Positions 54,316 to 64,000 of a stretch of DNA of 64,000 nucleotides are shown here, piece by piece; position 1 is the first letter of the stretch; every line of letters begins with the position of its first letter. Both the position numbers and the translations under genes were made by a program. Source of the stretch: Aphanomyces cochlioides. Its lineage: Eukaryota > Oomycota > Saprolegniomycetes > Saprolegniales > Verrucalvaceae. The stretch is taken from contig JAHQRK010000051.1 of assembly GCA_019828595.1 (NCBI GenBank), positions 1 to 64,000 on the forward strand, read 5' to 3'. Below the pieces are notes generated by a model. It ran no database searches. It saw only the letters and a list, made by a program, of their open reading frames with translations, and had not been told where the DNA came from.

Positions 54316-56000
54316 ATGACAATCGGGGTATATTTGACCTTTAACCCCTATAAATGTTTGCCTAGACGACCCAATGGGGAACAAGGACTACTAAGTTCTA
54401 CTCGAAAGCCACTTGAATCGTTGCGTGAGTTCGATTGAGCTCTTGCATTGTCTTGAAATCTTGAGACTTCTTTACACAAGTGTCGCTCGCAAGTTCTTCT
54501 CCCAAAACCAAGTGTAGTTGGTATGAGACTTGAGTTTTTCGACTATCTCGGAGACTTGCATTGCTTCATCACTGTCCATTGTAGGATCACGGAGCATTCG
54601 TCTGATATTTGCGGTCCACGAAACAAGAGATACTTCCGCCTGGATGTATGGCACTGTTTTGCCTTCAAACTTGGTTCGATTGCGATGAATCCAAAAGTCC
54701 CGTAGCAAAGATGAAACGAGAAGGACCCACAAACGACGAATCACTGAAAAATGAGACACCCATTCTTCAGAAACCGCGAATTCGTCGAGGTTGATAATCG
54801 TATTCCATGTAAATGGAATACCAAACGGCCGCCACGCTGCTTGATGCCAATTCCACACAGGCTTGACAAACTTGCAGTCGAACAGGATGTGTTGTATCGT
54901 TTCGACGGCTGAGCAACCAGGAAAGGAGCATTCGATAATGCTAGGGTTGGTGTCTTGAAGGAAAAAGAAGCGAGAGTTGACGGGTAGCATCCGAAACAAG
55001 ATTCGCCACCACACATCGGCTTGAACAGGAGTTGGATATCGCATCAAAGGTTTCACAGTCTTGTTCATGTATTTCTTGATCGCCAAATCATTGTTTCTTG
55101 AATCGCTCGACAAGGGGTGCTGTTTGGTGAGTAGTGGCGCGCAAAAGCAAATCGATCGGATGTACTTGCGCGGCCATTGTTGAAAAGGAACAAAGACATT
55201 CTTCCAAACTTGTCCGACGGGGATTTGAACTTCATGATTGGGAGGCACAGCTTCCACGAGAGGGATACCCAGTACTTGCCATACAGTGGTCGCAATGAGT
55301 GAAAGCAGGGAGTACAAATGGCGAAACACGCGTGGAAAATCATCGCCAGGGAACCGCCAAACGTAAGGCTCCATTTGCAACTTGAATTCTTCATAGGAGG
55401 GCCACACGCGTTGTGTGGTGACGAAATCGTCCAAGCAATGCAAGCCTTCTTGGGCGAGGAACTTGTAGAAGGGACGATGATGTTTGAGGGCGACAGCAAG
55501 CGAGGTTGGTCCATTGGAACCAGGAACCAAAAACAGCGGATGAATTTGCAGCCAAACAGACATGGTAGGGAGCTGAGATTGTGTCGGCGTTTCAGGACAT
55601 TTGCGCGTAAGGGGGATACGATGCCAGTTGGCCCAGATTTTCCGCCACAACAAAGGGAGTACTTCAAGTCGCATGTGATTTGTGTTGTGGTTGGGATGAT
55701 ACATGAGGCAGTCCCACGACGAGTATCTTGCGAACGGCTCCATGCACCTTCGAAAGAGCTGCTTCGGGAGAACAGACCATAACGATGGTTCTTCGTTGTC
55801 GGTCTGAACAAGGAATTGAAGTCGCTGAACACGTTGAGCACGAATTCTTGACGCAATATGCGGAATCCTGAGACCCAGGCTGGGATGATACGCCACGCCA
55901 GAGTTGATCAAGGACATGTGCTTGTCTTCCTTGTGTCGCTTTCTTGTCAAGATGAACTTGTACACCATGGACTGCCACTTGGCGACCGAGTTTTCAGGGA
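54316..56000 (-). mobile_element. Element B copy B7 (1685 bp)
   Basis: Carries the 6-bp deletion of B6 (near 54637) together with the GAGTTTTCAGG variant of B2 and B5, a combination that suggests recombination between units. A private A-to-G change lies in the 3' UTR (AAATGTTTGCC). Confidence 0.92.
54472..55998 (-). pseudogene. Element B ORF2 C-terminal fragment (B7)
   Basis: 498 residues from Met 55968, with the same two-residue loss as B6 but the ancestral Thr in the finger. Confidence 0.87.
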
Positions 56001-56014
56001 GGTCGTATAGCTCA
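56001..56014 (+). repeat. tRNA-Ile 5' remnant between B7 and A8
   Basis: 14-bp target copy, followed by the A8 3' end. Confidence 0.93.
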
Positions 56015-56702
56015 CTGCAATGGGGAGGTATATTAATAGACTTTCAATATCTACTAATACTAATATTGCCTACTAACGGCTCATCCCACTTCCAAATGCT
56101 TCAGCAGATTTTCTACTTTGGGCTTTGGAGTACAGCGATTTTTGACTTGTTGAATAAATACTTGGGGCTTGTTAATTTGGGGCTGAAGGTTGGAGCGCGA
56201 GCAAAGTCGGGTACTTGGCTACCAGTGGGCGATAGACAGGTTGTCTATGCAAAGTATTGATTGCTGAAATTGCTTCCACTCGTTGAGGGCTGTCAACTTC
56301 TTGGAGGCGAAGCCATCTGCGGATCGATGCATGCCATCGGATGAAGCTGACTTCTTGCCAAATTTCTGGCGGAGGCGGCTTCTTCGATTCGAACTTGGCG
56401 GCGTTGTGCGTTGTCCAAATATAGTGAAGGTTGGAAGCACACAGAAGAGCCCAGAGCACAAACAGTATGTCTTGAAGCTGGCTACCGCGTTCGTTGACTT
56501 GAAAGCGGTCGATGTTGGTGATGGCAGTCCAATCGAAATTGACACCGAAGCATCGCCAAGCGGTCGCGTGAAAACGCCAAAGGGGATACACGCGAGAGCA
56601 GGTGTGGAAGGCGTGGTGTTGGTTCTCCGGTGCGTCGCAATTGGTATAGACACAGCAAATTACGTCTGGCTGCTGAGGTTGCAAGTAGAACAAGCGCGAG
56701 TG
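56015..56702 (-). mobile_element. Element A copy A8, strongly 5'-truncated (688 bp)
   Basis: A fifth distinct 5' end (GCGCGAGTG then GGTCG) in front of an intact tRNA. Here the base before the tRNA is G, not A, so the duplication is 14 bp. KK variant near residue 1316, as in A1 and A3. Confidence 0.92.
56172..56702 (-). pseudogene. Element A ORF2 C-terminal fragment (A8)
   Basis: Encodes residues ~1209-1384, including the complete CCHC finger. As in A6 the frame continues into the antisense tRNA, which supplies an ATG at 56729. No function is expected. Confidence 0.86.
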
Positions 56703-56775
56703 GGTCGTATAGCTCAGTCGGTAGAGCATGGTGCTAATAACGCCAGGGTCCTGGGTTCGAGCCCCAGTATGACCA
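56703..56775 (+). tRNA. trnI(aau): tRNA-Ile (anticodon AAU), copy 8
   Basis: Identical to copy 1. Confidence 0.97.
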
Positions 56776-57775
56776 ACGTTTTTTCCCCTTTTCTCCGATT
56801 TCGTCCTCTCCTCCCAACATTCTCGCCTTTCCTTAGGATTCCTCCTGTATTCTTCTCAGCTCTTACTAGTCACCTCATGCCACGTCCAGCACGAAAAGAG
56901 GTGCTCACCTCTACGCACATATGGATAAGACATTCCTTGAATCTCTCTTTCACGGACTGTGGTCCATCTGAAGTGTCCATCTATACTCTTGACAAGACAA
57001 ATGCAGTCTTGTTTTTGTTCTGTTGAGTCTCTTCGCGAGGCTTGCTCCAAACGCTCGTGTGTTTACGATGGTTGACACATCGAGATACGCCGACATGTCT
57101 TGATGTAGTCATGCAATCGTTTGCAATGATCTCTGAGTCTGTGAATTTCATTTGAATCACCTCAACGTGGCAGCCAAGGCATGCATCCAAAATACATGTA
57201 AATAGGAATCTACACGGATAAACAAAACGAAGCATCTCGAATGGGATCGACAATCTTTTCAAGATCGTGTAGCTTTGCCTTCACAAAGCTCTGTCCTGGC
57301 TTGTTGGCGTTATATGAATGAGCCACTTGACAGTGGTCGACAACGACGATGAACTTTTCTCCATACTGAAGCAAAGTATTTGAGTTTTGATAAGAAATTT
57401 GACCCGCCGAATATGAATTTCATGAGGATTTGCATGCAATAAGAAATAACTTGGAAAACATTATAGCGTTTGAGAAACATGACTTTAAAGACGAAAATGT
57501 AGGTCAAAACTCTCTGCTAATAATAACGTTTATAATTAAATAGTATGCGTGTAAAAGGATATGGACAGAGGACACGAGGAATGAAGCTTGGGACTGTCGA
57601 GGGCTGACGACGAGCGGATGCCAAATTGAATTGCGTAGGTTTTGTTTTGTTGGGAGAGTGGATGGTGTGTGAGATATGTTGTAGGTTTCTTTTGTGTGTG
57701 GAAAAAAAGTGTGTGTGTCAATGTGTTTGAGAACGTGTGTTGTGTGATGTGGTGTGTATGGGAATAAGTATAATA
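56776..57775. repeat. Intergenic tRNA spacer S8 (1000 bp)
   Basis: Shares AAAGAGGTGC and CATCTGAAG with S7, but TATAGCGTTTG with the distant S1. Private changes are ATTCTCGCC near 56823 and GTGTGAGAT near 57670. No gene seen. Confidence 0.85.
56779..56784 (+). terminator. Pol III T6 terminator of tRNA copy 8
   Basis: Six T in a row four bases after the tRNA. Confidence 0.9.
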
Positions 57776-57789
57776 GGTCGTATAGCTCA
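57776..57789 (+). repeat. tRNA-Ile 5' remnant (left target duplication of B8)
   Basis: 14-bp target in spacer context, followed by the B8 3' end. Confidence 0.93.
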
Positions 57790-59480
57790 ATGACAATCGG
57801 GGTATATTTGACCTTTAACCCCTATAAATATTTGCCTAGACGACCCAATGGGGAACAAGGACTACTAAGTTCTACTCGAAAGCCACTTGAATCGTTGCGT
57901 GAGTTCGATTGAGCTCTTGCATTGTCTTGAAATCTTGAGACTTCTTTACACAAGTGTCGCTCGCAAGTTCTTCTCCCAAAACCAAGTGTAGTTGGTATGA
58001 GACTTGAGTTTTTCGACTATCTCGGAGACTTGCATTGCTTCATCACTGTCCATTGTAGGATCACGGAGCATTCGTCTGATATTTGCGGTCCACGAAACAA
58101 GAGATACTTCCTTGACCGCCTGGATGTATGGCACTGTTTTGCCTTCAAACTTGGTTCGATTGCGATGAATCCAAAAGTCCCGTAGCAAAGATGAAACGAG
58201 AAGGACCCACAAACGACGAATCACTGAAAAATGAGACACCCATTCTTCAGAAACCGCGAATTCGTCGAGGTTGATAATCGTATTCCATGTAAATGGAATA
58301 CCAAACGGCCGCCACGCTGCTTGATGCCAATTCCACACAGGCTTGACAAACTTGCAGTCGAACAGGATGTGTTGTATCGTTTCGACGGCTGAGCAACCAG
58401 GAAAGGAGCATTCGATAATGCTAGGGTTGGTGTCTTGAAGGAAAAAGAAGCGAGAGTTGACGGGTAGCATCCGAAACAAGATTCGCCACCACACATCGGC
58501 TTGAACAGGAGTTGGATATCGCATCAAAGGTTTCACAGTCTTGTTCATGTATTTCTTGATCGCCAAATCATTGTTTCTTGAATCGCTCGACAAGGGGTGC
58601 TGTTTGGTGAGTAGTGGCGCGCAAAAGCAAATCGATCGGATGTACTTGCGCGGCCATTGTTGAAAAGGAACAAAGACATTCTTCCAAACTTGTCCGACGG
58701 GGATTTGAACTTCATGATTGGGAGGCACAGCTTCCACGAGAGGGATACCCAGTACTTGCCATACAGTGGTCGCAATGAGTGAAAGCAGGGAATACAAATG
58801 GCGAAACACGCGTGGAAAATCATCGCCAGGGAACCGCCAAACGTAAGGCTCCATTTGCAACTTGAATTCTTCATAGGAGGGCCACACGCGTTGTGTGGTG
58901 ACGAAATCGTCCAAGCAATGCAAGCCTTCTTGGGCGAGGAACTTGTAGAAGGGACGATGATGTTTGAGGGCGACAGCAAGCGAGGTTGGTCCATTGGAAC
59001 CAGGAACCAAAAACAGCGGATGAATTTGCAGCCAAACAGACATGGTAGGGAGCTGAGATTGTGTCGGCGTTTCAGGACATTTGCGCGTAAGGGGGATACG
59101 ATGCCAGTTGGCCCAGATTTTCCGCCACAACAAAGGGAGTACTTCAAGTCGCATGTGATTTGTGTTGTGGTTGGGATGATACATGAGGCAGTCCCACGAC
59201 GAGTATCTTGCGAACGGCTCCATGCACCTTCGAAAGAGCTGCTTCGGGAGAACAGACCATAACGATGGTTCTTCGTTGTCGGTCTGAACAAGGAATTGAA
59301 GTCGCTGAACACGTTGAGCACGAATTCTTGACGCAATATGCGGAATCCTGAGACCCAGGCTGGGATGATACGCCACGCCAGAGTTGATCAAGGACATGTG
59401 CTTGTCTTCCTTGTGTCGCTTTCTTGTCAAGATGAACTTGTACACCATGGACTGCCACTTGGCGACCGAGTCTTCAGGGA
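57790..59480 (-). mobile_element. Element B copy B8 (1691 bp)
   Basis: Lacks the 6-bp deletion of B6/B7 and has the GAGTCTTCAGG variant, so it is of the B1 type. Confidence 0.92.
57946..59478 (-). pseudogene. Element B ORF2 C-terminal fragment (B8)
   Basis: Open from Met 59448 for 500 residues, same protein as B1. Confidence 0.87.
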
Positions 59481-59494
59481 GGTCGTATAGCTCA
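59481..59494 (+). repeat. tRNA-Ile 5' remnant between B8 and A9
   Basis: 14-bp target copy, followed by the A9 3' end. Confidence 0.93.
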
Positions 59495-59651
59495 CTGCAA
59501 TGGGGAGGTATATTAATAGACTTTCAATATCTACTAATACTAATATTGCCTACTAACGGCTCATCCCACTTCCAAATGCTTCAGCAGATTTTCTACTTTG
59601 GGCTTTGGAGTACAGCGATTTTTGACTTGTTGAATAAATACTTGGGGCTTG

Positions 59652-62600
59652 TTAATTTGGGGCTGAAGGTTGGAGCGCGAGCAAAGTCGGGTACTTGGCT
59701 ACCAGTGGGCGATAGACAGGTTGTCTATGCAAAGTATTGATTGCTGAAATTGCTTCCACTCGTTGAGGGCTGTCAACTTCTTGGAGGCGAAGCCATCTGC
59801 GGATCGATGCATGCCATCGGATGAAGCTGACTTCTTGCCAAATTTCTGGCGGAGGCGGCTCCTTCGATTCGAACTTGGCGGCGTTGTGCGTTGTCCAAAT
59901 ATAGTGAAGGTTGGAAGCACACAGAAGAGCCCAGAGCACAAACAGTATGTCTTGAAGCTGGCTACCGCGTTCGTTGACTTGAAAGCGGTCGATGTTGGTG
60001 ATGGCAGTCCAATCGAAATTGACACCGAAGCATCGCCAAGCGGTCGCGTGAAAACGCCAAAGGGGATACACGCGAGAGCAGGTGTGGAAGGCGTGGTGTT
60101 GGTTCTCCGGTGCGTCGCAATTGGTATAGACACAGCAAATTACGTCTGGCTGCTGAGGTTGCAAGTAGAACAAGCGCGAGTTGACAGGCAGCATGTTGAA
60201 CAACAGTCGAAACCAAACGTCGCCATGGAGGGGAGGCGGCCAACGGCATGTTTTGCGGATGAGTCGCACGTAGGTCGCAATATCTTGTTGCTCGACGCGG
60301 GACGATGTCGCCACTGGGTGCGGTTTTCCATCCGAAGGGGCGTGATGCGCCAAACGTGATACGAGTCGCTTGGGCCAACGCTCGAAGGATAGCAATTGAT
60401 CTTTGAAAAGTGCCTTGAAAGGGTGACTTGTTGTATCGATATCGGTCAAAGCAGTTCCAGTTCGAACGCCAGACGTGCGGAGGACTTGGTCGAATATCTT
60501 GGTGAGGTGGCTATAAACTTGACCAGCACGTTCGGGTGCTGCAAATCCCATCGCGCCGTTCGCTTGTAACGTCACTTGTGCCGCACGGTTGTTGGATGAC
60601 AGTCGATCAATAAACGCAGCTCTTGTAGGCCATGTCCCTTGCCGTGTCAAGAAGTCTTTGAGGCAGTGGAAACCGTTTTGAGACGCATGTCTACACCATC
60701 GACGACACAGAGCAGTCTTCACGACATTTGATGTAGCACCCGCAGGACCAACTTGCAGAGCGGGGTAGGATGTCAGCCACACGGGGAGGTTCAAAAGTTC
60801 TTCGAGGCTTGGTGGCGAAGCGGTTCGCTTGGCCATAGGTGTGGCGGCCCATTGATGCCAAATGTCGTGCCAAAGAGGATGCAGCTCCCACAAAAACAAC
60901 CACTTGGAGCTGTGGTTGGGGAAGTACGTGAGAAAGTCGAACGGGTGGGTGTCGCGATACAGCTTGTTCATGACACGGGAAAATTGTCTCTTGACAAGCA
61001 ACTTCCATGGGGCAAATGTGTTGGGTGAATTGGGCTGCATCAAGAGTTGGAGCCGCAGCAGTCGCTGAGTCCGAAGCTTCGAAGCCACATGCGGAATACC
61101 GAGGCCGAGTTTTTGATCGAACTGCCACTTGCGGCAAATAGTTGAGCGATGATGGTCGGTGATTTGCGTCTTCCGACCAAGGATGTACTTGTTGACCATT
61201 CTTTGCCAAACGGCAACCATCGTTGGAGGCACATACACTGCAGCCGTGACATGCCATAACAACGACAACAACATGGTCGATACGATGAGTTTGCGGCCTT
61301 GGATGGTTCGCGCACGACTTCCCCACGTTTGAAACGCAGCCAGAAACTTGTCGTTCAGTTGCTGGACTTGAAAATCGCGCGGCAGTCGGTGGCCAAAGAG
61401 AATACCAAGGTATTTCACTGGCTTCTCGCTCGGCAAGACGTTCAAGAGGCCACCATCGTCGATGTCTTCGATATCGAGATTGTTGTTGAGCGCCAAAGTC
61501 ATGCACTTGGCAACGTTGAGACGAGCTCCAGACACAGAGCAAAAGTCTTCGACAATTGCCATTTGCTCGACCGCCGCTTGGAGGGATGACGAGAGTAGAG
61601 TCGTGTCGTCGGCAAAGTAGATGCTCGTCAGTGAGTCTCCATTTGGAAGGGGAATACCAAAATCAGGAGATCCGCGTAGCATTTCGCCGAGTGGCTCGAG
61701 GTAAAGTACGAAGAGCATGCACGATAGGGGGCAACCTTGCTTGACTCCGCGGGTAGGCCGTATGGTAGGGCCAAGACCGTCGTTGAAAATGATCTGGACC
61801 AGAGGCGTATTGTAAAGCAACTGAACCCAAGACACAAATGTGGGACCGATGTTCATCTCCTTGAGTACGTCGAAGAGAAAGCCTTGGTCAACCATATCGT
61901 ATGCCTTGGAAAAGTCGAGAAACGTCGCGTAGTAGTCGTGGTCTTCATTGGTACAGAAAGTCTGCAATGCTTGTACCAGCATCACGTGGTCGTGCAAGCG
62001 ACGGCCAGGGACAAAACCAGCTTGGCTTGGGTGAGCGAGGTATGGGGCAACTTGTGCAAGACGGTAGGCCAGCGCCCGCGATAGAATCTTGACTTCAACC
62101 GACATGAGAGTAATCGGCCGATAGTTGCCAGGGTCGCCTCTGTCTCCAGCCTTGAACAAGAGCGCCACTGCACTTCGGCGTTGTTGGAGCAGGAGGTGAC
62201 CGTGATGGGTGAGTTGGTAGTTGAACACCTTGAGCAGGATTTGGGCGAATACGTCCGGGGAGACTTGAAAGAAAGCTGCAGGCCAGCCGTCTGAACCAGG
62301 AGACTTGTTCGGGTTCATAGACTTGAGCGCGCCGCACAGGTCTTCCGCCGTGAGAGGACTTTCCAGAGCGTCGCGCTGTTCTTGAGTGAGACGTCGAGTA
62401 ATGGCTCGAATGATAGCTCGGCGACGGGCCCGATTCAACGGTGGTTGGTCTCTTGGAGTGACCATGATGTTTTTCCAATGAGACGTAAAACCAGCCTTGA
62501 CTTCAGACGGGTCAGTCGACGTTGCACCGTTGATTGTCACGGACGAGAGCGGCACTTTGATCCCCTTGGGTCGACGAAAAAAGTGACTGGTACCTCGCTC

Positions 62601-63806
62601 GTTGACGTTGGCGTGAAAGTCGAATTGCTGATCCAGGTTGAACTGTCGGTACTCGCTGCGGGCAGTGTCAAGGGCTTGACGGGCGGTATTAACAATGGAT
62701 GTCTCAACGAGTCCCATGTCGAATGCTCGGCGGGAAGTAAGCCACTTCATCTTGAGGCTGTTGAGTGTGTACTTCATCGAGTCAATGTACTGGCGATGAC
62801 TGACTTGGAGACGCTTCTTCATTCTCTTCAACCAGCCGTACCACTTTGCGCCAAAGTTTTGAGTGTCGTCTGCGCGCATCTCGTCCAAAAGTTGATTGGC
62901 TTCGGCCTTGATCGCTGCGACTACTTGAGGGTTCTTTAAGAGCTCACGGGGGAGGCGCCAGTAACTTCGGTCGGGAGCTCGCTGCTCGCAGGAGAGGACC
63001 ACTTTGTGTTCCATGTGGTCGCCTGCAAAGCTGCTTGGGGAATAGCTTGAACGTGCGTACGTTTGAGCGACGATATCTTGGTCCACAAACAGGTAGTCGA
63101 GGCGGTTGCTTCGACCAGGGCCGCTGTAAACGCGCTCGTTGGGGTGGTGCATCCTCCACGCATCGATAACACCAAGTGCTGAAAGCCAGGCAATGCATTC
63201 CGCCTTACCAGCGTTGTGGTCTTGGCGAGGTCGAGTCGCGTCCAGATGCTCCTCCAGGGGTAAGTTGAAATCGCCTCCGACAAAGTGAATGCTGTCGTCT
63301 TCAAAGTCGCGAGGCAGATCGTCGAAAAACGGTGCTCGAGAGTGAGCGATAACCGGGGCATAGACGTTGTGAAAGTACACAGGAACGCCGTCCCACTGAG
63401 TTCGAACAACCATGTATCTTCCAGGTCGGTCATGGGTGGTCAAGTGTTGCAGGTCGAGGAATCCAGGCATGGATCCATGGAAATACGATGCCACACCGCA
63501 GCGCCGATTGTTGAGTGAGTCGACGCGATCAGTGCGGAGATCGTTGGTGAAGAGCTTGTATTTGCCAACGCCTACTTCGTTGTTGAGGTGGAGTTGGAAG
63601 GTTTCGAGATGTTTGATGTTATTGATTTTGGTTTCTTGAAAGAAAACGGCTTGGGTCGGAATTTGGAGTCGCCGCGCCACAAGATGTCCGTTGTCTTTCA
63701 GCCCATTGAGGTTGGCAGTGGTCAGTTCGAGTATGGGGAACTTGGTGAAGAGACCGGCCGCGACCACCTTAGCCACGGAACGCGACAGACGTTGCGTTCG
63801 CAACAT
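59652..63806 (-). CDS. Element A ORF2 protein, intact 1384 aa (A9)
   Basis: Third uninterrupted ORF2, appearing identical in protein to those of A5 and A7. If the part beyond the window carries a complete ORF1, A9 would be the best candidate for a complete, active element in this array. Confidence 0.93.
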   Translation of the reverse strand: MLRTQRLSRSVAKVVAAGLFTKFPILELTTANLNGLKDNGHLVARRLQIPTQAVFFQETKINNIKHLETFQLHLNNEVGVGKYKLFTNDLRTDRVDSLNNRRCGVASYFHGSMPGFLDLQHLTTHDRPGRYMVVRTQWDGVPVYFHNVYAPVIAHSRAPFFDDLPRDFEDDSIHFVGGDFNLPLEEHLDATRPRQDHNAGKAECIAWLSALGVIDAWRMHHPNERVYSGPGRSNRLDYLFVDQDIVAQTYARSSYSPSSFAGDHMEHKVVLSCEQRAPDRSYWRLPRELLKNPQVVAAIKAEANQLLDEMRADDTQNFGAKWYGWLKRMKKRLQVSHRQYIDSMKYTLNSLKMKWLTSRRAFDMGLVETSIVNTARQALDTARSEYRQFNLDQQFDFHANVNERGTSHFFRRPKGIKVPLSSVTINGATSTDPSEVKAGFTSHWKNIMVTPRDQPPLNRARRRAIIRAITRRLTQEQRDALESPLTAEDLCGALKSMNPNKSPGSDGWPAAFFQVSPDVFAQILLKVFNYQLTHHGHLLLQQRRSAVALLFKAGDRGDPGNYRPITLMSVEVKILSRALAYRLAQVAPYLAHPSQAGFVPGRRLHDHVMLVQALQTFCTNEDHDYYATFLDFSKAYDMVDQGFLFDVLKEMNIGPTFVSWVQLLYNTPLVQIIFNDGLGPTIRPTRGVKQGCPLSCMLFVLYLEPLGEMLRGSPDFGIPLPNGDSLTSIYFADDTTLLSSSLQAAVEQMAIVEDFCSVSGARLNVAKCMTLALNNNLDIEDIDDGGLLNVLPSEKPVKYLGILFGHRLPRDFQVQQLNDKFLAAFQTWGSRARTIQGRKLIVSTMLLSLLWHVTAAVYVPPTMVAVWQRMVNKYILGRKTQITDHHRSTICRKWQFDQKLGLGIPHVASKLRTQRLLRLQLLMQPNSPNTFAPWKLLVKRQFSRVMNKLYRDTHPFDFLTYFPNHSSKWLFLWELHPLWHDIWHQWAATPMAKRTASPPSLEELLNLPVWLTSYPALQVGPAGATSNVVKTALCRRWCRHASQNGFHCLKDFLTRQGTWPTRAAFIDRLSSNNRAAQVTLQANGAMGFAAPERAGQVYSHLTKIFDQVLRTSGVRTGTALTDIDTTSHPFKALFKDQLLSFERWPKRLVSRLAHHAPSDGKPHPVATSSRVEQQDIATYVRLIRKTCRWPPPLHGDVWFRLLFNMLPVNSRLFYLQPQQPDVICCVYTNCDAPENQHHAFHTCSRVYPLWRFHATAWRCFGVNFDWTAITNIDRFQVNERGSQLQDILFVLWALLCASNLHYIWTTHNAAKFESKEPPPPEIWQEVSFIRWHASIRRWLRLQEVDSPQRVEAISAINTLHRQPVYRPLVAKYPTLLALQPSAPN

Positions 63807-64000
63807 CTCCCAGCATGAGTGTCTGAGTGTCGGGTTGGAACATCACTTGGTTGTCGAAGGTGGGGTCCAGGGAGCCAGCCTCATGGAATTCCAGGATCGT
63901 GGTCAAGACGTATCGCGACTTCTCGTCTTCGCCGGCATACAACGTTTCCATGATATTCCAAATCAAGAGGCCGAAGCTCGTGTCAAGCAATATGGCAGAT
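63769..64000 (-). CDS. Element A ORF1, C-terminal part only (A9)
   Basis: The last ~76 codons of ORF1 are open to the window edge and overlap the ORF2 start by 38 nt. The sequence agrees with the C-terminus of the intact ORF1 of A1. The 5' part lies outside. Confidence 0.85.
   Translation of the reverse strand, partial: SAILLDTSFGLLIWNIMETLYAGEDEKSRYVLTTILEFHEAGSLDPTFDNQVMFQPDTQTLMLGDVANATSVAFRG

Larger units (their letters stand above)
59495..64000 (-). mobile_element. Element A copy A9, 5' end outside window
   Basis: Contains the 3' UTR, a complete ORF2 and the last part of ORF1 before the window ends. Whether it is full length or of the 5.4-kb type cannot be seen. Its variants (KE, and Ala in TINGATST) match A2, A5 and A7. 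Confidence 0.92.

Noticed and set aside
14002..64000. LTR retrotransposon, provirus or CRISPR-like array
   Set aside because: No LTRs, integrase, protease or short spaced repeats are present. The periodicity is kilobase-scale and explained by tRNA-LINE units.

Overview
The window is a eukaryotic nuclear repeat array, not ordinary gene space. It holds eight identical tRNA-Ile(AAU) genes, each with internal A and B boxes, no encoded CCA and a T6 Pol III terminator. Around them are 18 copies of two related non-LTR retrotransposons (LINEs), all on the minus strand. The LINE proteins carry an AP-like endonuclease, a reverse transcriptase and a C-terminal CCHC finger. The host is probably a protist. 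Protein style and composition suggest an oomycete of the Saprolegniales/Aphanomyces kind, but this is an impression from memory, not a search result. 'Element A' and 'element B' are labels I use here.

Layout, left to right. Element A copy A0 (1-6658, 3' end outside the window) has a complete 5' end. It is followed by a 14-bp tRNA remnant and the full-length copy A1 (6673-14001, about 7.33 kb), which abuts an intact tRNA. From there a composite unit repeats: intact tRNA-Ile (73 nt), a ~1000-bp spacer, a 14-bp tRNA 5' remnant, B (always truncated at the same 5' point, 1691 or 1685 bp), another 14-bp remnant, then A. The next intact tRNA follows. A is cut at a different 5' point in different units: 5.4 kb (A2, A5, A7), 2.93 kb (A3, A4), 0.42 kb (A6) and 0.69 kb (A8). 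A9 (59495-64000) runs off the right edge.

Mechanism read from the junctions. Every resolved 3' end of A (9) and of B (8) joins the sequence GGTCGTATAGCTCA, which is tRNA positions 1-14. Every 5' end joins a fresh copy of the same sequence, usually continuing into a whole tRNA. Both families therefore insert between tRNA positions 14 and 15, inside the A box, with a 14-15 bp target-site duplication. The duplication rebuilds an intact tRNA at the element's 5' side, so the target is never used up and insertions pile up at one place. B went in first (one insertion, then amplified with tRNA and spacer). A went in later, apparently several times independently, and blocks were then shuffled by unequal exchange or gene conversion.

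Coding potential. Element A has ORF1 (1013 aa, intact in A1) overlapping ORF2 (1384 aa, intact in A5, A7 and A9) by 38 nt in the +1 frame. The remaining long ORFs are 5'-truncated or carry one-base, mostly homopolymer, indels. A0 at the left edge has about nine and may reflect poor consensus sequence. No ordinary host protein gene was recognised.
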